Shown: positions 1 to 8,403, counted from the first letter of the stretch. The stretch is 64,000 bases of DNA from Tibeticola sediminis (GCF_003843835.1 NZ_RKQL01000003.1:1-64000); one strand, 5' to 3'. Numbers and translations: made by a program. The notes: generated by a model from the letters alone, not told the origin.

Positions 1-109
1 TGCGAGGCGCAAACCGCAGCCATAGCCGAAGCTATGGCGAGGATTTGCAACGACGCAGACCGCCCGCAGCCGGGATGCGCGACGCGCGAGGGACTTGTTC
101 AGCGTTGCC
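1..109 (+). repeat. Family A palindromic repeat, copy A1 (cut by window edge)
   Basis: This is the right-hand 109 bases of a 161-bp family A element; the rest lies before the window. It ends in the family's terminal repeat TTCAGCGTTGCC at 98-109. The conserved 40-nt hairpin is at 9-48: outer arms GCAAA/TTTGC, a 5x5 internal loop, and inner arms GCCATAGC/GCTATGGC around a 4-nt loop. It lies downstream of petC, at that gene's 3' side. Full copies are at 38983-39143, 42147-42307 and 54940-55100. Confidence 0.85.
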
Positions 110-157
110 CTTGAGAGTGGCGACCTCACTGACCCCCTCAGCAAGGGCCACTCCAAG
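110..157. terminator. Imperfect inverted repeat after petC, possible terminator
   Basis: CTTGAGAGTGGC at 110-121 pairs with GCCACTCCAAG at 147-157 with one unpaired base, around a 25-nt loop. It lies between the 3' end of petC (minus strand) and repeat A1. No T-run follows on either strand, so a role as terminator is a guess. The remaining bases up to 209 show nothing else. Confidence 0.25.
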
Positions 158-209
158 ACGGGCACCGTCGGCGTCCGTCACCTAAAAACAGTGAATCCCA
201 AAAACGGAA

Positions 210-977
210 TCAGCGTACATCCTTCCAGTAAGCCGCATTCAATCGCCAGGTGATCACGGTGTACACCGCCAGGAACAGCAAAACCCAAACGCCTAGGCGC
301 ACGCGCTGGTTTTGCGCCGGCTCACCCATCCACTGGAGGTAGTTCACCAGATCGGCCACTTCCCGGTCATATTGCGCCGGGGTCAACGTTCCGGGCGTCA
401 GTTGTTCCCAGCCCTTGAAGACCTCCGCTTCATGGCCATGCTGCTCGACCTTTTGGAACACGGGTTTGCGCATGCCCTGCAATTCCCACAAGACATGCGG
501 CATGCCCACGTTCGGGAAAGCCAGGTTGTTCCAACCCGTCGGACGGCTTTCGTCGACATAGAAGGTGCGCATGTAGGTATACAGATAGTCGGCGCCCGTC
601 CCTTGATGGCCAGCACGCGACCGTGCAATCACCGTCAGATCCGGCGGCACGGCTCCGAACCATTCCTTGGCCATCTTCGGGTCGATGTTCGCCTTCATCG
701 TGTCCCCCACTTTTTCGGTGGTGAACATCAGGTTGTCCTTGATCTGCTGCTCGGTCAGGCCAATGTCGCGCAAGCGGTTGTAGCGCATGAACGCCGCCGA
801 GTGGCAATTGAGGCAGTAATTGACGAACAACTTGGCGCCGTTTTGCAGCGAACCGAGATCGGTCGTGTTGATGGGCGCTTTATCCCAAGGAATGCCCCCC
901 TCGGAAGCCTGTGCAACGCCGATCGAAGAACAGGCCAGGAAGACGGGCAACAGCCAATGCTTCAAAAATTGCTTCAT
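210..977 (-). CDS. petC: Cytochrome c1, ubiquinol-cytochrome c reductase subunit
   Basis: Haem-carrying subunit of the cytochrome bc1 complex (complex III). It passes electrons from the Rieske protein to soluble cytochrome c on the periplasmic side. The 255-residue product has a signal peptide (about 1-24, cut after AQA), a c-type haem motif CLNCH at residues 55-59, and a single C-terminal membrane anchor from about residue 228 ending in a short basic tail. This is the standard layout of proteobacterial cytochrome c1. It is the last gene of petABC, 18 bp after petB. Translation starts at ATG 977. A family A repeat lies beyond its 3' end. Confidence 0.96.
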   Translation of the reverse strand: MKQFLKHWLLPVFLACSSIGVAQASEGGIPWDKAPINTTDLGSLQNGAKLFVNYCLNCHSAAFMRYNRLRDIGLTEQQIKDNLMFTTEKVGDTMKANIDPKMAKEWFGAVPPDLTVIARSRAGHQGTGADYLYTYMRTFYVDESRPTGWNNLAFPNVGMPHVLWELQGMRKPVFQKVEQHGHEAEVFKGWEQLTPGTLTPAQYDREVADLVNYLQWMGEPAQNQRVRLGVWVLLFLAVYTVITWRLNAAYWKDVR

Positions 978-995
978 GTTCGTTGACTCCTCGGC

Positions 996-2411
996 TCAAT
1001 GCGGATGAAAGACCACGCGGCTGGGCACGGGCTTCGGCGTTCCCAACCGACTCCACCAGGGCATCAACAAGAAGAAGCCAAAATAGAACAAGGTGCCAAT
1101 CTGAGAAATTCGCCCCCCAATGACGGACGGCGGCAAGGTGCCGAGGTAAGACAGCACGAGGAAATTCACCACGAACACAGCGTAGAGATACTTGTGCCAG
1201 GTCGGGCGATAGCGAATGGACTTCACCGGGCTGTTGTCCAGCCAAGGCAGGAAGAACAGAATCACCACACCGCCACCCATGGCGACGACACCCCAGAATT
1301 TGGCGTCGATCGCCAGCAACAAGGCCACCAAAACGGCCGCACCGGCAACCATGACGGCCTTGAACAGCGACGACATCTTGCCTTTGAGCACTGCGAAACC
1401 GGCTGCCCCGACGACGCACGCGATCAAGACGTAGACCATCTCGGTCGTGACGGCGCGGAGCATCGAATAGAACGGCGTGAAATACCAAACCGGTGCGATG
1501 TGCGGCGGCGTCTGGAACGGGTCGGCCGGGATGAAGTTGTTGTACTCGAGGAAGTAGCCCCCCATCTCCGGAGCGAAAACGATCACGGCGGAAAATACCA
1601 TCAAGAACACGCTGACGCCAAAGATGTCATGCACCGTGTAGTACGGATGGAAAGGAATGCCATCGAGCGGGTGGCCCTTCTCGTCTTTGGGCGCATCAGG
1701 GCCTTTGATTTCGATGCCGTCGGGGTTGTTGGAGCCCACATCATGCAGCGCCAACAGGTGCGCCACGACCAGACCCAACAGCACCAGCGGAACCGCGATG
1801 ACGTGGAAGCTGAAGAAGCGGTTCAGGGTGGCATCCCCGACCACATAGTCACCACGGATGAGCAGCGCGAGATCGGGGCCGATGAAGGGGATCGCCGAGA
1901 ACAGGTTCACGATCACCTGGGCGCCCCAGTAGGACATCTGCCCCCAAGGCAGGAGGTAGCCCATGAAAGCCTCGGCCATGAGCGCGAGGAAGATCATGCA
2001 CCCGAAGAGCCAAACCAGCTCGCGCGGCTTTCGATAGCTCCCGTACATGAGCCCGCGGAACATGTGGAGATAGACCACGATGAAGAAAGCCGATGCCCCG
2101 GTGGAGTGCATGTAGCGGATCAGCCATCCCCAGGGCACATCACGCATGATGTACTCGACCGAGCCAAAGGCCAAAGCCGCGTCGGGCTTGTAATGCATCA
2201 CGAGGAAAATGCCCGTGACGATCTGGATCACCAGCACCAGCAGCGACAGCGAGCCGAAGATGTACCAGACGTTGAAGTTTTTCGGAGCGTAGTACTCCGA
2301 CATGTGGAACCGGTAGGCCTCGAAAAGTGTGGGGAAGCGGTTTTCGAGCCAATTCCCGAGCTTGGCCCCTGCGGAGGCGTTCGGCGAAATTTCCTTGAAT
2401 TCAGCAGCCAT
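996..2411 (-). CDS. petB: Cytochrome b, ubiquinol-cytochrome c reductase subunit
   Basis: Membrane core of complex III, binding both b haems and the Qo and Qi quinone sites. About 471 residues with the usual eight-helix pattern. Haem-ligand histidines are visible in the YMHSTGASAF...VYLHMFRG helix and in the FHVIAVPLVLL...VAHLLALH helix. The Qo-site motif reads PVWY rather than the mitochondrial PEWY; PVWY is known from other beta- and gammaproteobacteria. I start at ATG 2411 (MAAEFKEI), which has GAGGAG 7 nt upstream. An in-frame TTG five codons earlier overlaps that ribosome site and is less likely. It lies 11 bp after petA and 18 bp before petC. Confidence 0.96.
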   Translation of the reverse strand: MAAEFKEISPNASAGAKLGNWLENRFPTLFEAYRFHMSEYYAPKNFNVWYIFGSLSLLVLVIQIVTGIFLVMHYKPDAALAFGSVEYIMRDVPWGWLIRYMHSTGASAFFIVVYLHMFRGLMYGSYRKPRELVWLFGCMIFLALMAEAFMGYLLPWGQMSYWGAQVIVNLFSAIPFIGPDLALLIRGDYVVGDATLNRFFSFHVIAVPLVLLGLVVAHLLALHDVGSNNPDGIEIKGPDAPKDEKGHPLDGIPFHPYYTVHDIFGVSVFLMVFSAVIVFAPEMGGYFLEYNNFIPADPFQTPPHIAPVWYFTPFYSMLRAVTTEMVYVLIACVVGAAGFAVLKGKMSSLFKAVMVAGAAVLVALLLAIDAKFWGVVAMGGGVVILFFLPWLDNSPVKSIRYRPTWHKYLYAVFVVNFLVLSYLGTLPPSVIGGRISQIGTLFYFGFFLLMPWWSRLGTPKPVPSRVVFHPH

Positions 2412-2422
2412 ATCCTCGCTCC

Positions 2423-3013
2423 TCAAGCTTTCTTGTCTTCACCGATCAGCAGCTTGCTGTCGGAGATGTACATGTGGGGCGGAATCTCGAGGTTGTCGGG
2501 CGCTGGCTTGTTCTTGAACACCCGCCCAGCGAGGTCGAAGGTCGAACCGTGGCACGGGCAGAGAAAGCCGCCCTTCCAGTCATCGGGCAGAGATGGCTGA
2601 GGCCCCGTTTGAAACTTATCGACCGGCGAGCAGCCCAGATGGGTGCAGATCCCGACCGCCACGAACACTTCGGGCTTGATCGCCCGCACAGGGTTCTGGC
2701 AGTAAGCGGGCTGCATGGGGCGCTTCGATTGAGGGTCGGCGAGCTGACTGTCGAGCTTGGGCAATTCGGCGAGCATCTCCGGCGTGCGCCGCAAAATCCA
2801 GACCGGTTTCCCCCGCCACTCGACGGTCATGCGCTCGCCGGGCTTGAGGTTGGAAATGTCGGCTTCGACGGCGGCACCGGCTGCCTTGGCCCGTTCGGAG
2901 GGCTGGAAACTGCTCACGAACGGTACGGCAACCGCAACGCCACCGACGGCACTGGCGCAGCCCGTAGCGATGAGCCACGTCCGCTTGCTGCTGTCAACGG
3001 GGGTGTCACTCAT
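2423..3013 (-). CDS. petA: Rieske [2Fe-2S] subunit of cytochrome bc1
   Basis: Iron-sulfur subunit that takes the first electron from quinol at the Qo site. 196 residues from ATG 3013, with AGAGGA upstream. The N-terminus has KRTW followed by a hydrophobic stretch (about residues 13-35), a Tat-type uncleaved signal-anchor as is usual for Rieske proteins. Cluster-binding boxes are CTHLGC at 123-128 and CPCHG at 152-156. First gene of petABC. An in-frame codon 26 residues further upstream would add a sequence unlike the family, so I rejected it. The tatABC genes that would export it lie about 4 kb away in this window. Confidence 0.95.
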   Translation of the reverse strand: MSDTPVDSSKRTWLIATGCASAVGGVAVAVPFVSSFQPSERAKAAGAAVEADISNLKPGERMTVEWRGKPVWILRRTPEMLAELPKLDSQLADPQSKRPMQPAYCQNPVRAIKPEVFVAVGICTHLGCSPVDKFQTGPQPSLPDDWKGGFLCPCHGSTFDLAGRVFKNKPAPDNLEIPPHMYISDSKLLIGEDKKA

Positions 3014-3104
3014 AGGAATCCTCTGTGGGATGTGGTCGATACATGGTCCGTCTCGGATTGTATCTGAGCCCCTTTTCGGCCCTGCACCCACGCTTCCTAA
3101 GCCT

Positions 3105-3132
3105 TTGACTCAGGTCAGCAATTGCGTATGCT
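3105..3132 (+). promoter_or_regulatory. Predicted sigma-70 promoter of mscL
   Basis: TTGACT at 3105-3110 and TATGCT at 3127-3132 are separated by 16 bp, and TGCG before the -10 looks like an extended -10. Transcription would start near 3139. The ribosome site GAGGAGG is at 3152-3158, ahead of the mscL ATG at 3164. Confidence 0.6.
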
Positions 3133-3163
3133 GAGCCCTCCAGCAACAACCGAGGAGGTTTTC

Positions 3164-3595
3164 ATGTCGATGGTTTCAGAGTTCAAAGAGTTCGCACTCA
3201 AAGGCAACGTGATGGATCTTGCGGTCGGGGTCATCATCGGAGGCGCGTTCGGCAAGATCGTCGATTCGCTGGTGGGTGACGTCATCATGCCGCTCGTCAG
3301 CGCCGTCGTTGGGAAGATCGATTTTTCCAATCTTTTCATCGTGTTGGGCCAAGTGCCAGCGGGAACACCCATGACGCTCGATGCGCTCAAAAAGGCGGGC
3401 GTCCCGGTGCTGGCTTATGGCAATTTCATCACCGTCGCCGTCAATTTCCTGATCCTTGCGTTCGTGATCTTCCTCATGATCAAACAGGTCAACCGGCTCA
3501 AACGCGCAGCGCCCCCGGCCCCACCCGCGGCACCCGCGCCCACGCCCGAAGACGTGTTGCTGCTGCGGGAAATTCGCGACGCACTGAAGAAATAG
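3164..3595 (+). CDS. mscL: Large-conductance mechanosensitive channel MscL
   Basis: Homopentameric inner-membrane channel that opens under membrane tension and releases solutes during hypo-osmotic shock. The 143-residue product starts [15 protein letters not shown], the conserved N-terminal amphipathic helix. TM1 follows ([18 protein letters not shown]), then a periplasmic loop, TM2 (about 78-100) and a charged C-terminal helix after a Pro/Ala-rich linker. The start at ATG 3164 is supported by GAGGAGG six bases upstream. An earlier in-frame ATG at 3122 falls within the predicted -10 region and lacks a ribosome site. It is divergent from petA and convergent with pdxA. Confidence 0.96.
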   Translation: MSMVSEFKEFALKGNVMDLAVGVIIGGAFGKIVDSLVGDVIMPLVSAVVGKIDFSNLFIVLGQVPAGTPMTLDALKKAGVPVLAYGNFITVAVNFLILAFVIFLMIKQVNRLKRAAPPAPPAAPAPTPEDVLLLREIRDALKK

Positions 3596-3610
3596 TTCAC
3601 GCTTTTTTAT

Positions 3611-3637
3611 GGCGCGAGGGACAGGTTCAGCGTTGCC
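3611..3637. repeat. Solo family A terminal end overlapping the pdxA stop codon
   Basis: GGCGCGAGGGACAGG followed by TTCAGCGTTGCC matches the right end of family A elements (compare 98-109 and 55089-55100), but no core hairpin or left end is present. It is probably a decayed or one-ended remnant. Read on the minus strand, the terminal repeat GGCAACGCTGA gives pdxA its last codons and its TGA stop at 3627-3629. Confidence 0.6.
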
Positions 3638-4664
3638 CAAGAACTCGCGCCTGGCGAACCGCCGCGATGAGGCTGCGCGGGTCTGCCTGACCCGATCCGG
3701 CGAGATCAAACGCGGTGCCGTGGTCGGGGCTGGTGCGCACGAGCGGCAGACCCAAGGTCACGTTGACCCCCTGGTCGAGCCCGAGGTACTTCACCGGAAT
3801 CAGACCCTGGTCGTGGTACATCGCGATCACGGCATCGAAGGCGCCCTGGCGTGCGCGCATGAAGACGGTGTCGGGCGCGTACGGGCCATGCACATCGAGT
3901 CCGCGCGCCCGAGCCGCCGCGACTGCCGGGGCGATGATGTCCAACTCCTCGCGGCCGAACTGCCCGCCCTCGCCGGCATGTGGATTGAGCCCCGCGACCG
4001 CGAGGCGCGGGCTGCGACCGAGCATCGCCCGCAAGGCGGTATCGGCAATCTGCAGCGTCTGCTCGATGTTCGGGCCTGTCACCCGTGCAATGGCCTCGCG
4101 CAGGCTGACGTGGATGCTCAGCAACACCACCCTCAGTTCGTCGTTGGCGAGCATCATGCGCACAGGCATTTCGGCCAGGGGGCATCCGGCCCAGGCTGCG
4201 GCCTCGGCCTGAAGCATCTCGGTGTGCCCCGGGTACGGCACCCCGGCCGCTGCCAAGGCTTCCTTGTGCACGGGCGCCGTGACGATGCCCGCGACTTCGC
4301 CGCGCAAAGCGGCCCGGGCCGCCCACACGATCCAGCTCGCCGCGAGGCGCTCAGCTTCCGCCTGAACCTGACCGTAGGCCAATTCGGGCGCTCGCGGGCC
4401 CACTTGCAACACCGGGATGCAGCGTGGCGGCACCGATGCCGCTTCCGCTGCCGAATCGAGCACCAGAACGGGTGGCGCGATTCCCGCCGGCCCCGCGATG
4501 ACCCGGGCGGCCCGGCGCATCACGCCCACGTCGCCAACGACGAAGCTGTTGGCGAGATCTTCAGGTGCCTGCAGATAGGCCTTGACGATGATTTCCGGGC
4601 CTATGCCCGCGGGATCTCCGGCCGTGATCGCCAGTGGCCGCTGCGCTGCGTTCGGAGTAGGCAT
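3627..4664 (-). CDS. pdxA: 4-hydroxythreonine-4-phosphate dehydrogenase
   Basis: NAD-dependent enzyme of pyridoxal 5'-phosphate synthesis, acting before PdxJ. 345 residues, close to the family's 330-340. Visible family motifs are ITAGDPAGIGPEI near the N-terminus, GHTEMLQ in the middle and MYHDQGLIPVK near residue 265, which include metal-binding histidines. ATG 4664 has GAGGAG 8 nt upstream. It follows the Nif3-like gene after a 12-bp gap, so the two are probably cotranscribed. The stop codon lies inside a solo family A repeat end, and the last few residues (LGQR) may come from that repeat. Confidence 0.95.
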   Translation of the reverse strand: MPTPNAAQRPLAITAGDPAGIGPEIIVKAYLQAPEDLANSFVVGDVGVMRRAARVIAGPAGIAPPVLVLDSAAEAASVPPRCIPVLQVGPRAPELAYGQVQAEAERLAASWIVWAARAALRGEVAGIVTAPVHKEALAAAGVPYPGHTEMLQAEAAAWAGCPLAEMPVRMMLANDELRVVLLSIHVSLREAIARVTGPNIEQTLQIADTALRAMLGRSPRLAVAGLNPHAGEGGQFGREELDIIAPAVAAARARGLDVHGPYAPDTVFMRARQGAFDAVIAMYHDQGLIPVKYLGLDQGVNVTLGLPLVRTSPDHGTAFDLAGSGQADPRSLIAAVRQARVLGQR

Positions 4665-4676
4665 CGAGGGTGCTCC

Positions 4677-5480
4677 TCAAGCGGGGTTGTCGATGTCGAT
4701 GAACCGGTGCTCCAGGCCATGCAGCGCGGCGACGGCTGCAGCCACCGCCGGCGCCCCGTAGCGCTCGGTCGCATGATGACCGCAAGCCAGGTAGGCGACG
4801 CCCGTTTCGCGCGCCAGATGGGCCTGCGGCTCGGAGATTTCCCCGGTGACGAAAACCTGGGCGCCGGCCGCGATGGCCGCTTCGAAGTACGCCTGGGCCC
4901 CACCGGTGCACCAGGCCACGCGCTCGATCGGCTCATCGTGCGGCAACACGGCCGTCACGCGGCGAGCCAGCGTTCGCTCGAGGTGTTGCGCCAGGTCTTG
5001 CGCGCGCCAAGACCGCGCTGCGGTGGACCATCGACCGATGCAGCCCAGATCCTGCTCGCCGAACCGGCCCGTGATCGTCCAACCGAGCCGCCGGGCGAGC
5101 TGCGCGTTGTTGCCGAGATCGGGATGCGCATCGAGCGGCAGATGGTAGGCGTAGAGATTGATTTCATGCCGCAACAAGAGCGCCAAGCGTTGTCGCAGCC
5201 AACCGGTCACACGCCCGTCCTGTCCGCGCCAGAACAAGCCATGATGCACGAAGATGGCATCGGCATCGGCTTCGATGGCGGCTTCGATCAGCGCGCGGCT
5301 TGCGGTGACGCCCGACACGATGCGTCGCACGATGGGCCGCCCTTCGACCTGCAGTCCGTTCGGGCCGTAGTCGCGAAAGCGCGCTGGCTCGAGCAGGCGG
5401 TCGAACTCGAGCGCGAGGCGGTCGCGGTCGATGGAACCGGCCGCGGTGGAACCGGGGGTATGGGCTGTGGAATCCGTCAT
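4677..5480 (-). CDS. Nif3-like dinuclear metal centre hexameric protein
   Basis: Member of the widespread NIF3/YbgI family (GTP cyclohydrolase 1 type 2-like), whose true reaction is unsettled. The 267-residue product has FDRLLEPARFRDYGPNGLQ at the start, a FVHHGLFW metal-binding segment and a C-terminal ACGHHATERYG segment. These histidines and acids are the known dinuclear metal ligands of the family. ATG 5480 is preferred because homologues start near here. It has no Shine-Dalgarno sequence but a -10-like GACAAT six bases upstream, so the mRNA may be leaderless. It precedes pdxA by 12 bp. A link to vitamin B6 metabolism is only positional. Confidence 0.88.
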   Translation of the reverse strand: MTDSTAHTPGSTAAGSIDRDRLALEFDRLLEPARFRDYGPNGLQVEGRPIVRRIVSGVTASRALIEAAIEADADAIFVHHGLFWRGQDGRVTGWLRQRLALLLRHEINLYAYHLPLDAHPDLGNNAQLARRLGWTITGRFGEQDLGCIGRWSTAARSWRAQDLAQHLERTLARRVTAVLPHDEPIERVAWCTGGAQAYFEAAIAAGAQVFVTGEISEPQAHLARETGVAYLACGHHATERYGAPAVAAAVAALHGLEHRFIDIDNPA

Positions 5481-5486
5481 GCGCAC

Positions 5487-5492
5487 ATTGTC
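5487..5492 (-). promoter_or_regulatory. -10-like hexamer for a leaderless start of the Nif3-like gene
   Basis: On the minus strand GACAAT is followed by six bases (GTGCGC) and then ATG. Transcription starting about 7 nt after the hexamer would begin at the start codon. No convincing -35 is seen. The same arrangement recurs at several other genes in this window. Confidence 0.35.
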
Positions 5493-5593
5493 GGCCAAGC
5501 GCGTCGGCCGAAGCGCGGGCGCCGAGAACTGCACGCCTACAATGGGCCCGCACCCATGTGGGTGTCGCATGCTTTGATGGATCTTCCCTGGAA

Positions 5594-6733
5594 ATGAAAC
5601 GACTGTGGCTGGTGTTTTCGCAAACGGTGACGGTGGCGCTGGCGCTGGCGTTTGTCGTCTCGACGCTCAAGCCGCAATGGATGCAGTGGCCGCTGCGCGC
5701 ATCAGGAGGGTCGATTTCGGTGGTCGAAGCGCCCCCTACACCCGCGACCGAAGCGCCGCCCGGCAGCCTGCGCGGCGCCGCCCGAGCCGCGTCGCCGGCG
5801 GTCGTGAGCATCAGCACCAGCAAGGCGCCGAAGCCCAGCCCCCACCGTGGCGACCCCTGGTTCCGATTTTTCTTTGGCGAGCGTGAATCCCAGCCGCAAG
5901 TGGGCCTAGGCAGCGGCGTCATCGTGAGCGACGCGGGCTATCTGCTGACGAACAACCATGTGATCGAAGGGGCGGACGAGATCGAAGTCGCGCTCGCCGA
6001 TGGCCGGCGCGCGCCCGCCCGCGTGATCGGGACCGATCCGGATACCGATCTGGCCGTGCTGAAAATCACGCTCGATCGTCTGCCAGCCATCACGCTGGGG
6101 CAGTCCGAGTCGCTGGCCGTCGGCGACATCGTGCTGGCCATCGGCAATCCTTTTGGCGTCGGGCAAACGGTGACTGCCGGTATCGTGAGCGCGCTGGGGC
6201 GCAGCCAGCTCGGGCTCAATACGTTTGAGAACTTCATTCAGACCGACGCGGCGATCAACCCCGGCAACTCGGGCGGTGCGCTGGTCGATGTGCATGGCCG
6301 CCTGATGGGAATCAACACCGCGATCTACTCGCGCAGCGGCGGAAACCTCGGCATCGGGTTTGCCATTCCCGTCTCCACCGCGCGTGAGGTCATGGAAGCC
6401 ATCGTGCGCGAGGGCCATGTGACGCGCGGCTGGATCGGCGTGGAGCCGAGCGAGCTGAGTGCCGAGCTCGCGCAAGGCCTGGGCCTCGAGCCGGGCAGCG
6501 GCGTGCTGGTCACCGGGGTGCTGCAAGACGGCCCTGCCGCGCGCGCAGGCATACAGCCCGGCGATGTGATTCTGCGGGTGGAGGGCAAGCCGGTCCGGCA
6601 AGTGGCGGAGCTGCTGAGCGCGGTGTCGGCCCTGCGGCCGGGCCAGCCGGCGCGCCTGAGCCTGTGGCGGCGCGGGCAAACGCTGGAGATGTCCCTCACC
6701 CCCGGAACCCGGCCACCGCGGCCCGCGGAGTGA
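5594..6733 (+). CDS. Membrane-anchored S1C serine protease with one PDZ domain (DegS/AlgW type)
   Basis: Periplasmic trypsin-like protease of the HtrA family. The 379-residue product has one N-terminal membrane helix (about 5-24) and a Pro-rich linker. The protease domain carries His122 (NNHVIEG), Asp152 (DTDLAVL) and Ser226 (NPGNSGG), followed by a single PDZ domain (about 280-370). One PDZ plus an uncleaved anchor fits DegS/AlgW, which start the envelope-stress sigma-E cascade, rather than two-PDZ DegP. Burkholderiales genomes often label this gene degQ, so the symbol is left open. ATG 5594 is chosen because the hydrophobic anchor begins right after it. It faces tatC with one base between them. 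Confidence 0.88.
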   Translation: MKRLWLVFSQTVTVALALAFVVSTLKPQWMQWPLRASGGSISVVEAPPTPATEAPPGSLRGAARAASPAVVSISTSKAPKPSPHRGDPWFRFFFGERESQPQVGLGSGVIVSDAGYLLTNNHVIEGADEIEVALADGRRAPARVIGTDPDTDLAVLKITLDRLPAITLGQSESLAVGDIVLAIGNPFGVGQTVTAGIVSALGRSQLGLNTFENFIQTDAAINPGNSGGALVDVHGRLMGINTAIYSRSGGNLGIGFAIPVSTAREVMEAIVREGHVTRGWIGVEPSELSAELAQGLGLEPGSGVLVTGVLQDGPAARAGIQPGDVILRVEGKPVRQVAELLSAVSALRPGQPARLSLWRRGQTLEMSLTPGTRPPRPAE

Positions 6734-6734
6734 G

Positions 6735-7514
6735 TCAAGCCTCCTCGGAGGGCGGCTGCGTGTGCTTGATGAACACCTTCGCGGCCCAGATGCCCAACTC
6801 ATAGAGCAGGATCATCGGAATGGCCAGCGCCAGCTGTGACACGACGTCCGGCGGCGTCACGATGGCCGCAATGATGAACGCCAGAACCACGAAGTACGAG
6901 CGAAACGCTTTGAGCTTTTCGATTTCGACGATGCCCAGGCGCGCGAGAACCACGACCGCTACGGGAACCTCGAAGGCAACGCCAAAAGCGAGGAACATGG
7001 TGAGCACGAAGCTCAGGTAGGCCTCGATGTCGGGCGCTGCCGTAATCGACTTGGGCGCGAAGCTTTGGATGAACTTGAAGACCTGTCCGAAGACGAAAAA
7101 GTAGCAAAACGCCACGCCGATCAGAAACAGTATGGTGCTCGAGATCACGAGCGGCAGCACCAGCTTTTTTTCGTGCGTGTAGAGGCCCGGCGCAACGAAG
7201 GCCCAGATCTGATAGAGCACGAACGGCAACGCCAGCAGAAAGCCCGTCATTAGCAGGATCTTCAGCGGCACCATGAACGGCGAAATCACCGAAGTGGCGA
7301 TCAGCGTCGTGCCTTTGGGCAGGTGCGCCACGAGCGGCGCCGCCAGCATGTCATAGAGCGGGCCGGGGCCAGGATAAATCGCGAGGATGCCGACTGCGAC
7401 GGCAATGGCCAGCATGGCTTTGATCAGCCGGTCGCGCAGTTCCATCAGGTGCGCAACGAAAGGCTGCTCCGTGCCGGCGAGTTCGTCTTCGGGCTCTTGT
7501 TTGGGATCAGACAT
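6735..7514 (-). CDS. tatC: Sec-independent protein translocase TatC
   Basis: Polytopic inner-membrane core of the twin-arginine translocase. With TatB it binds RR signal peptides of folded proteins. 259 residues, six predicted helices, with the conserved N-terminal PFVAHLMELRDRL segment and the PFVLYQIWAFVAPGLY segment typical of TatC. Last gene of tatA-tatB-tatC, 66 bp after tatB. Likely clients in this window are the Rieske protein PetA and MlaC, which carries an RRDF-type signal. ATG at 7514. Confidence 0.96.
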   Translation of the reverse strand: MSDPKQEPEDELAGTEQPFVAHLMELRDRLIKAMLAIAVAVGILAIYPGPGPLYDMLAAPLVAHLPKGTTLIATSVISPFMVPLKILLMTGFLLALPFVLYQIWAFVAPGLYTHEKKLVLPLVISSTILFLIGVAFCYFFVFGQVFKFIQSFAPKSITAAPDIEAYLSFVLTMFLAFGVAFEVPVAVVVLARLGIVEIEKLKAFRSYFVVLAFIIAAIVTPPDVVSQLALAIPMILLYELGIWAAKVFIKHTQPPSEEA

Positions 7515-7580
7515 CGGGACGTGGAGGCCTCAGGGAAGGCATGGGCATGGCCGAACGCGGCAGCGGCCCAAGAACGAGGC

Positions 7581-8069
7581 TCAGTTGAATGGACGCGGGC
7601 GGTAACGGGCGACCCGCGCAGCCCCCGATTGGACATGCGTGCGCACGCCCGCGCGAGCTTTGTACCACTGCGGCACGGCACCCCGCTTGAGTCGCCAGTT
7701 TTTCTTCGGGCGGGAGCTCGAGGTGTTGCTCGAGCCGCTGGACCAGGAGCTGCCCTCGGTGGAGGGCACGACGGTGTCCGACGTGAGGCCAGCCGTCGCC
7801 TCGCTCCACTGCTGCTCGAACTCGGTCGCGGTGCTGTGCACCGTCTGTTCGATGTCACGGGCCGAGGTTTCGACGGTCTCCTTGAGCTTCTTGAGCTCTT
7901 CGAGTTCCATCGAGCGGTTGACCTCGGCCTTGACGTCTGCGACGTAGCGCTGGGCCTTGCCGATGAGCGTGCCCACGGTGCGGGCCACCCGCGGCAGCTT
8001 TTCGGGCCCGATGACGATGAGGGCCACGGCGCCGATGAGCGCGAGCTTGGAGATGCCGAGATCGATCAC
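7581..8069 (-). CDS. tatB: Sec-independent protein translocase TatB
   Basis: Single-span membrane subunit that forms the Tat signal-peptide receptor with TatC. 162 residues: membrane helix at 5-21 with the IGPEKLP hinge, then a long amphipathic, coiled-coil-like helix (about 25-95) and a low-complexity Ser/Pro/Lys tail. The start is GTG at 8069 (VIDLGISK). TatB proteins begin at this point, so the non-ATG start is credible. It lies 24 bp after tatA. The basic C-terminal 40 residues are poorly conserved in the family. Confidence 0.94.
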   Translation of the reverse strand: MIDLGISKLALIGAVALIVIGPEKLPRVARTVGTLIGKAQRYVADVKAEVNRSMELEELKKLKETVETSARDIEQTVHSTATEFEQQWSEATAGLTSDTVVPSTEGSSWSSGSSNTSSSRPKKNWRLKRGAVPQWYKARAGVRTHVQSGAARVARYRPRPFN

Positions 8070-8093
8070 GGGACGCGCGAGGGTCGGGGCGTG

Positions 8094-8333
8094 TCAGGAC
8101 TTGCTTTTGGCGTCGACGTCGATGGTGGTCTTCTCGGACGCGGCCGCGTTCGTGACCTGGCCTGCGGGGGCAGCGGGCTTGTCTTCCGAAGACCCACCCT
8201 CACGCATGCCGTCCTTGAAGCCCTTGACCGCGCTACCGAGGTCGGAGCCGATGTTCTTGAGCTTCTTCGTGCCAAACACCATCACGACGATCAACAGCAC
8301 GATCAGCCAGTGCCAGATGGAAAACGAACCCAT
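8094..8333 (-). CDS. tatA: Sec-independent protein translocase TatA
   Basis: Small subunit that oligomerises to form the Tat conduit. 79 residues: short N-terminal membrane helix ([19 protein letters not shown]), the conserved [14 protein letters not shown] hinge and amphipathic helix, then an acidic/Ala-rich tail. ATG 8333 has AGGAGG-like bases upstream (GTTAGGAGG on the minus strand). First gene of tatABC, 70 bp after hinT and probably in the same transcript. Confidence 0.96.
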   Translation of the reverse strand: MGSFSIWHWLIVLLIVVMVFGTKKLKNIGSDLGSAVKGFKDGMREGGSSEDKPAAPAGQVTNAAASEKTTIDVDAKSKS

Positions 8334-8403
8334 GGAAACCTCCTAACGAAGAAGCGGGATTCTAGTCCGAGCGCGCGCCGACACACGACGCCGCACGGTG
8401 CAA

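Noticed and set aside
9-48. The conserved hairpin as a tRNA, attC site or CRISPR repeat
   Set aside because: There is no cloverleaf or anticodon, no attC R-sites or integron genes, and copies are scattered rather than arrayed with spacers.
999-2600. A 533-residue plus-strand frame opposite petB and part of petA
   Set aside because: Antisense artefact; petB and petA show full haem and cluster motifs on the other strand.
3576-3610. A terminator after mscL based on TTTTTT at 3603-3608
   Set aside because: The bases before the T-run form only a short, mismatched stem, so I could not support a rho-independent terminator.
3609-5597. A 662-residue plus-strand frame across pdxA and the Nif3-like gene
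   Set aside because: It spans two well-supported minus-strand genes and has the low-complexity composition of antisense high-GC frames.
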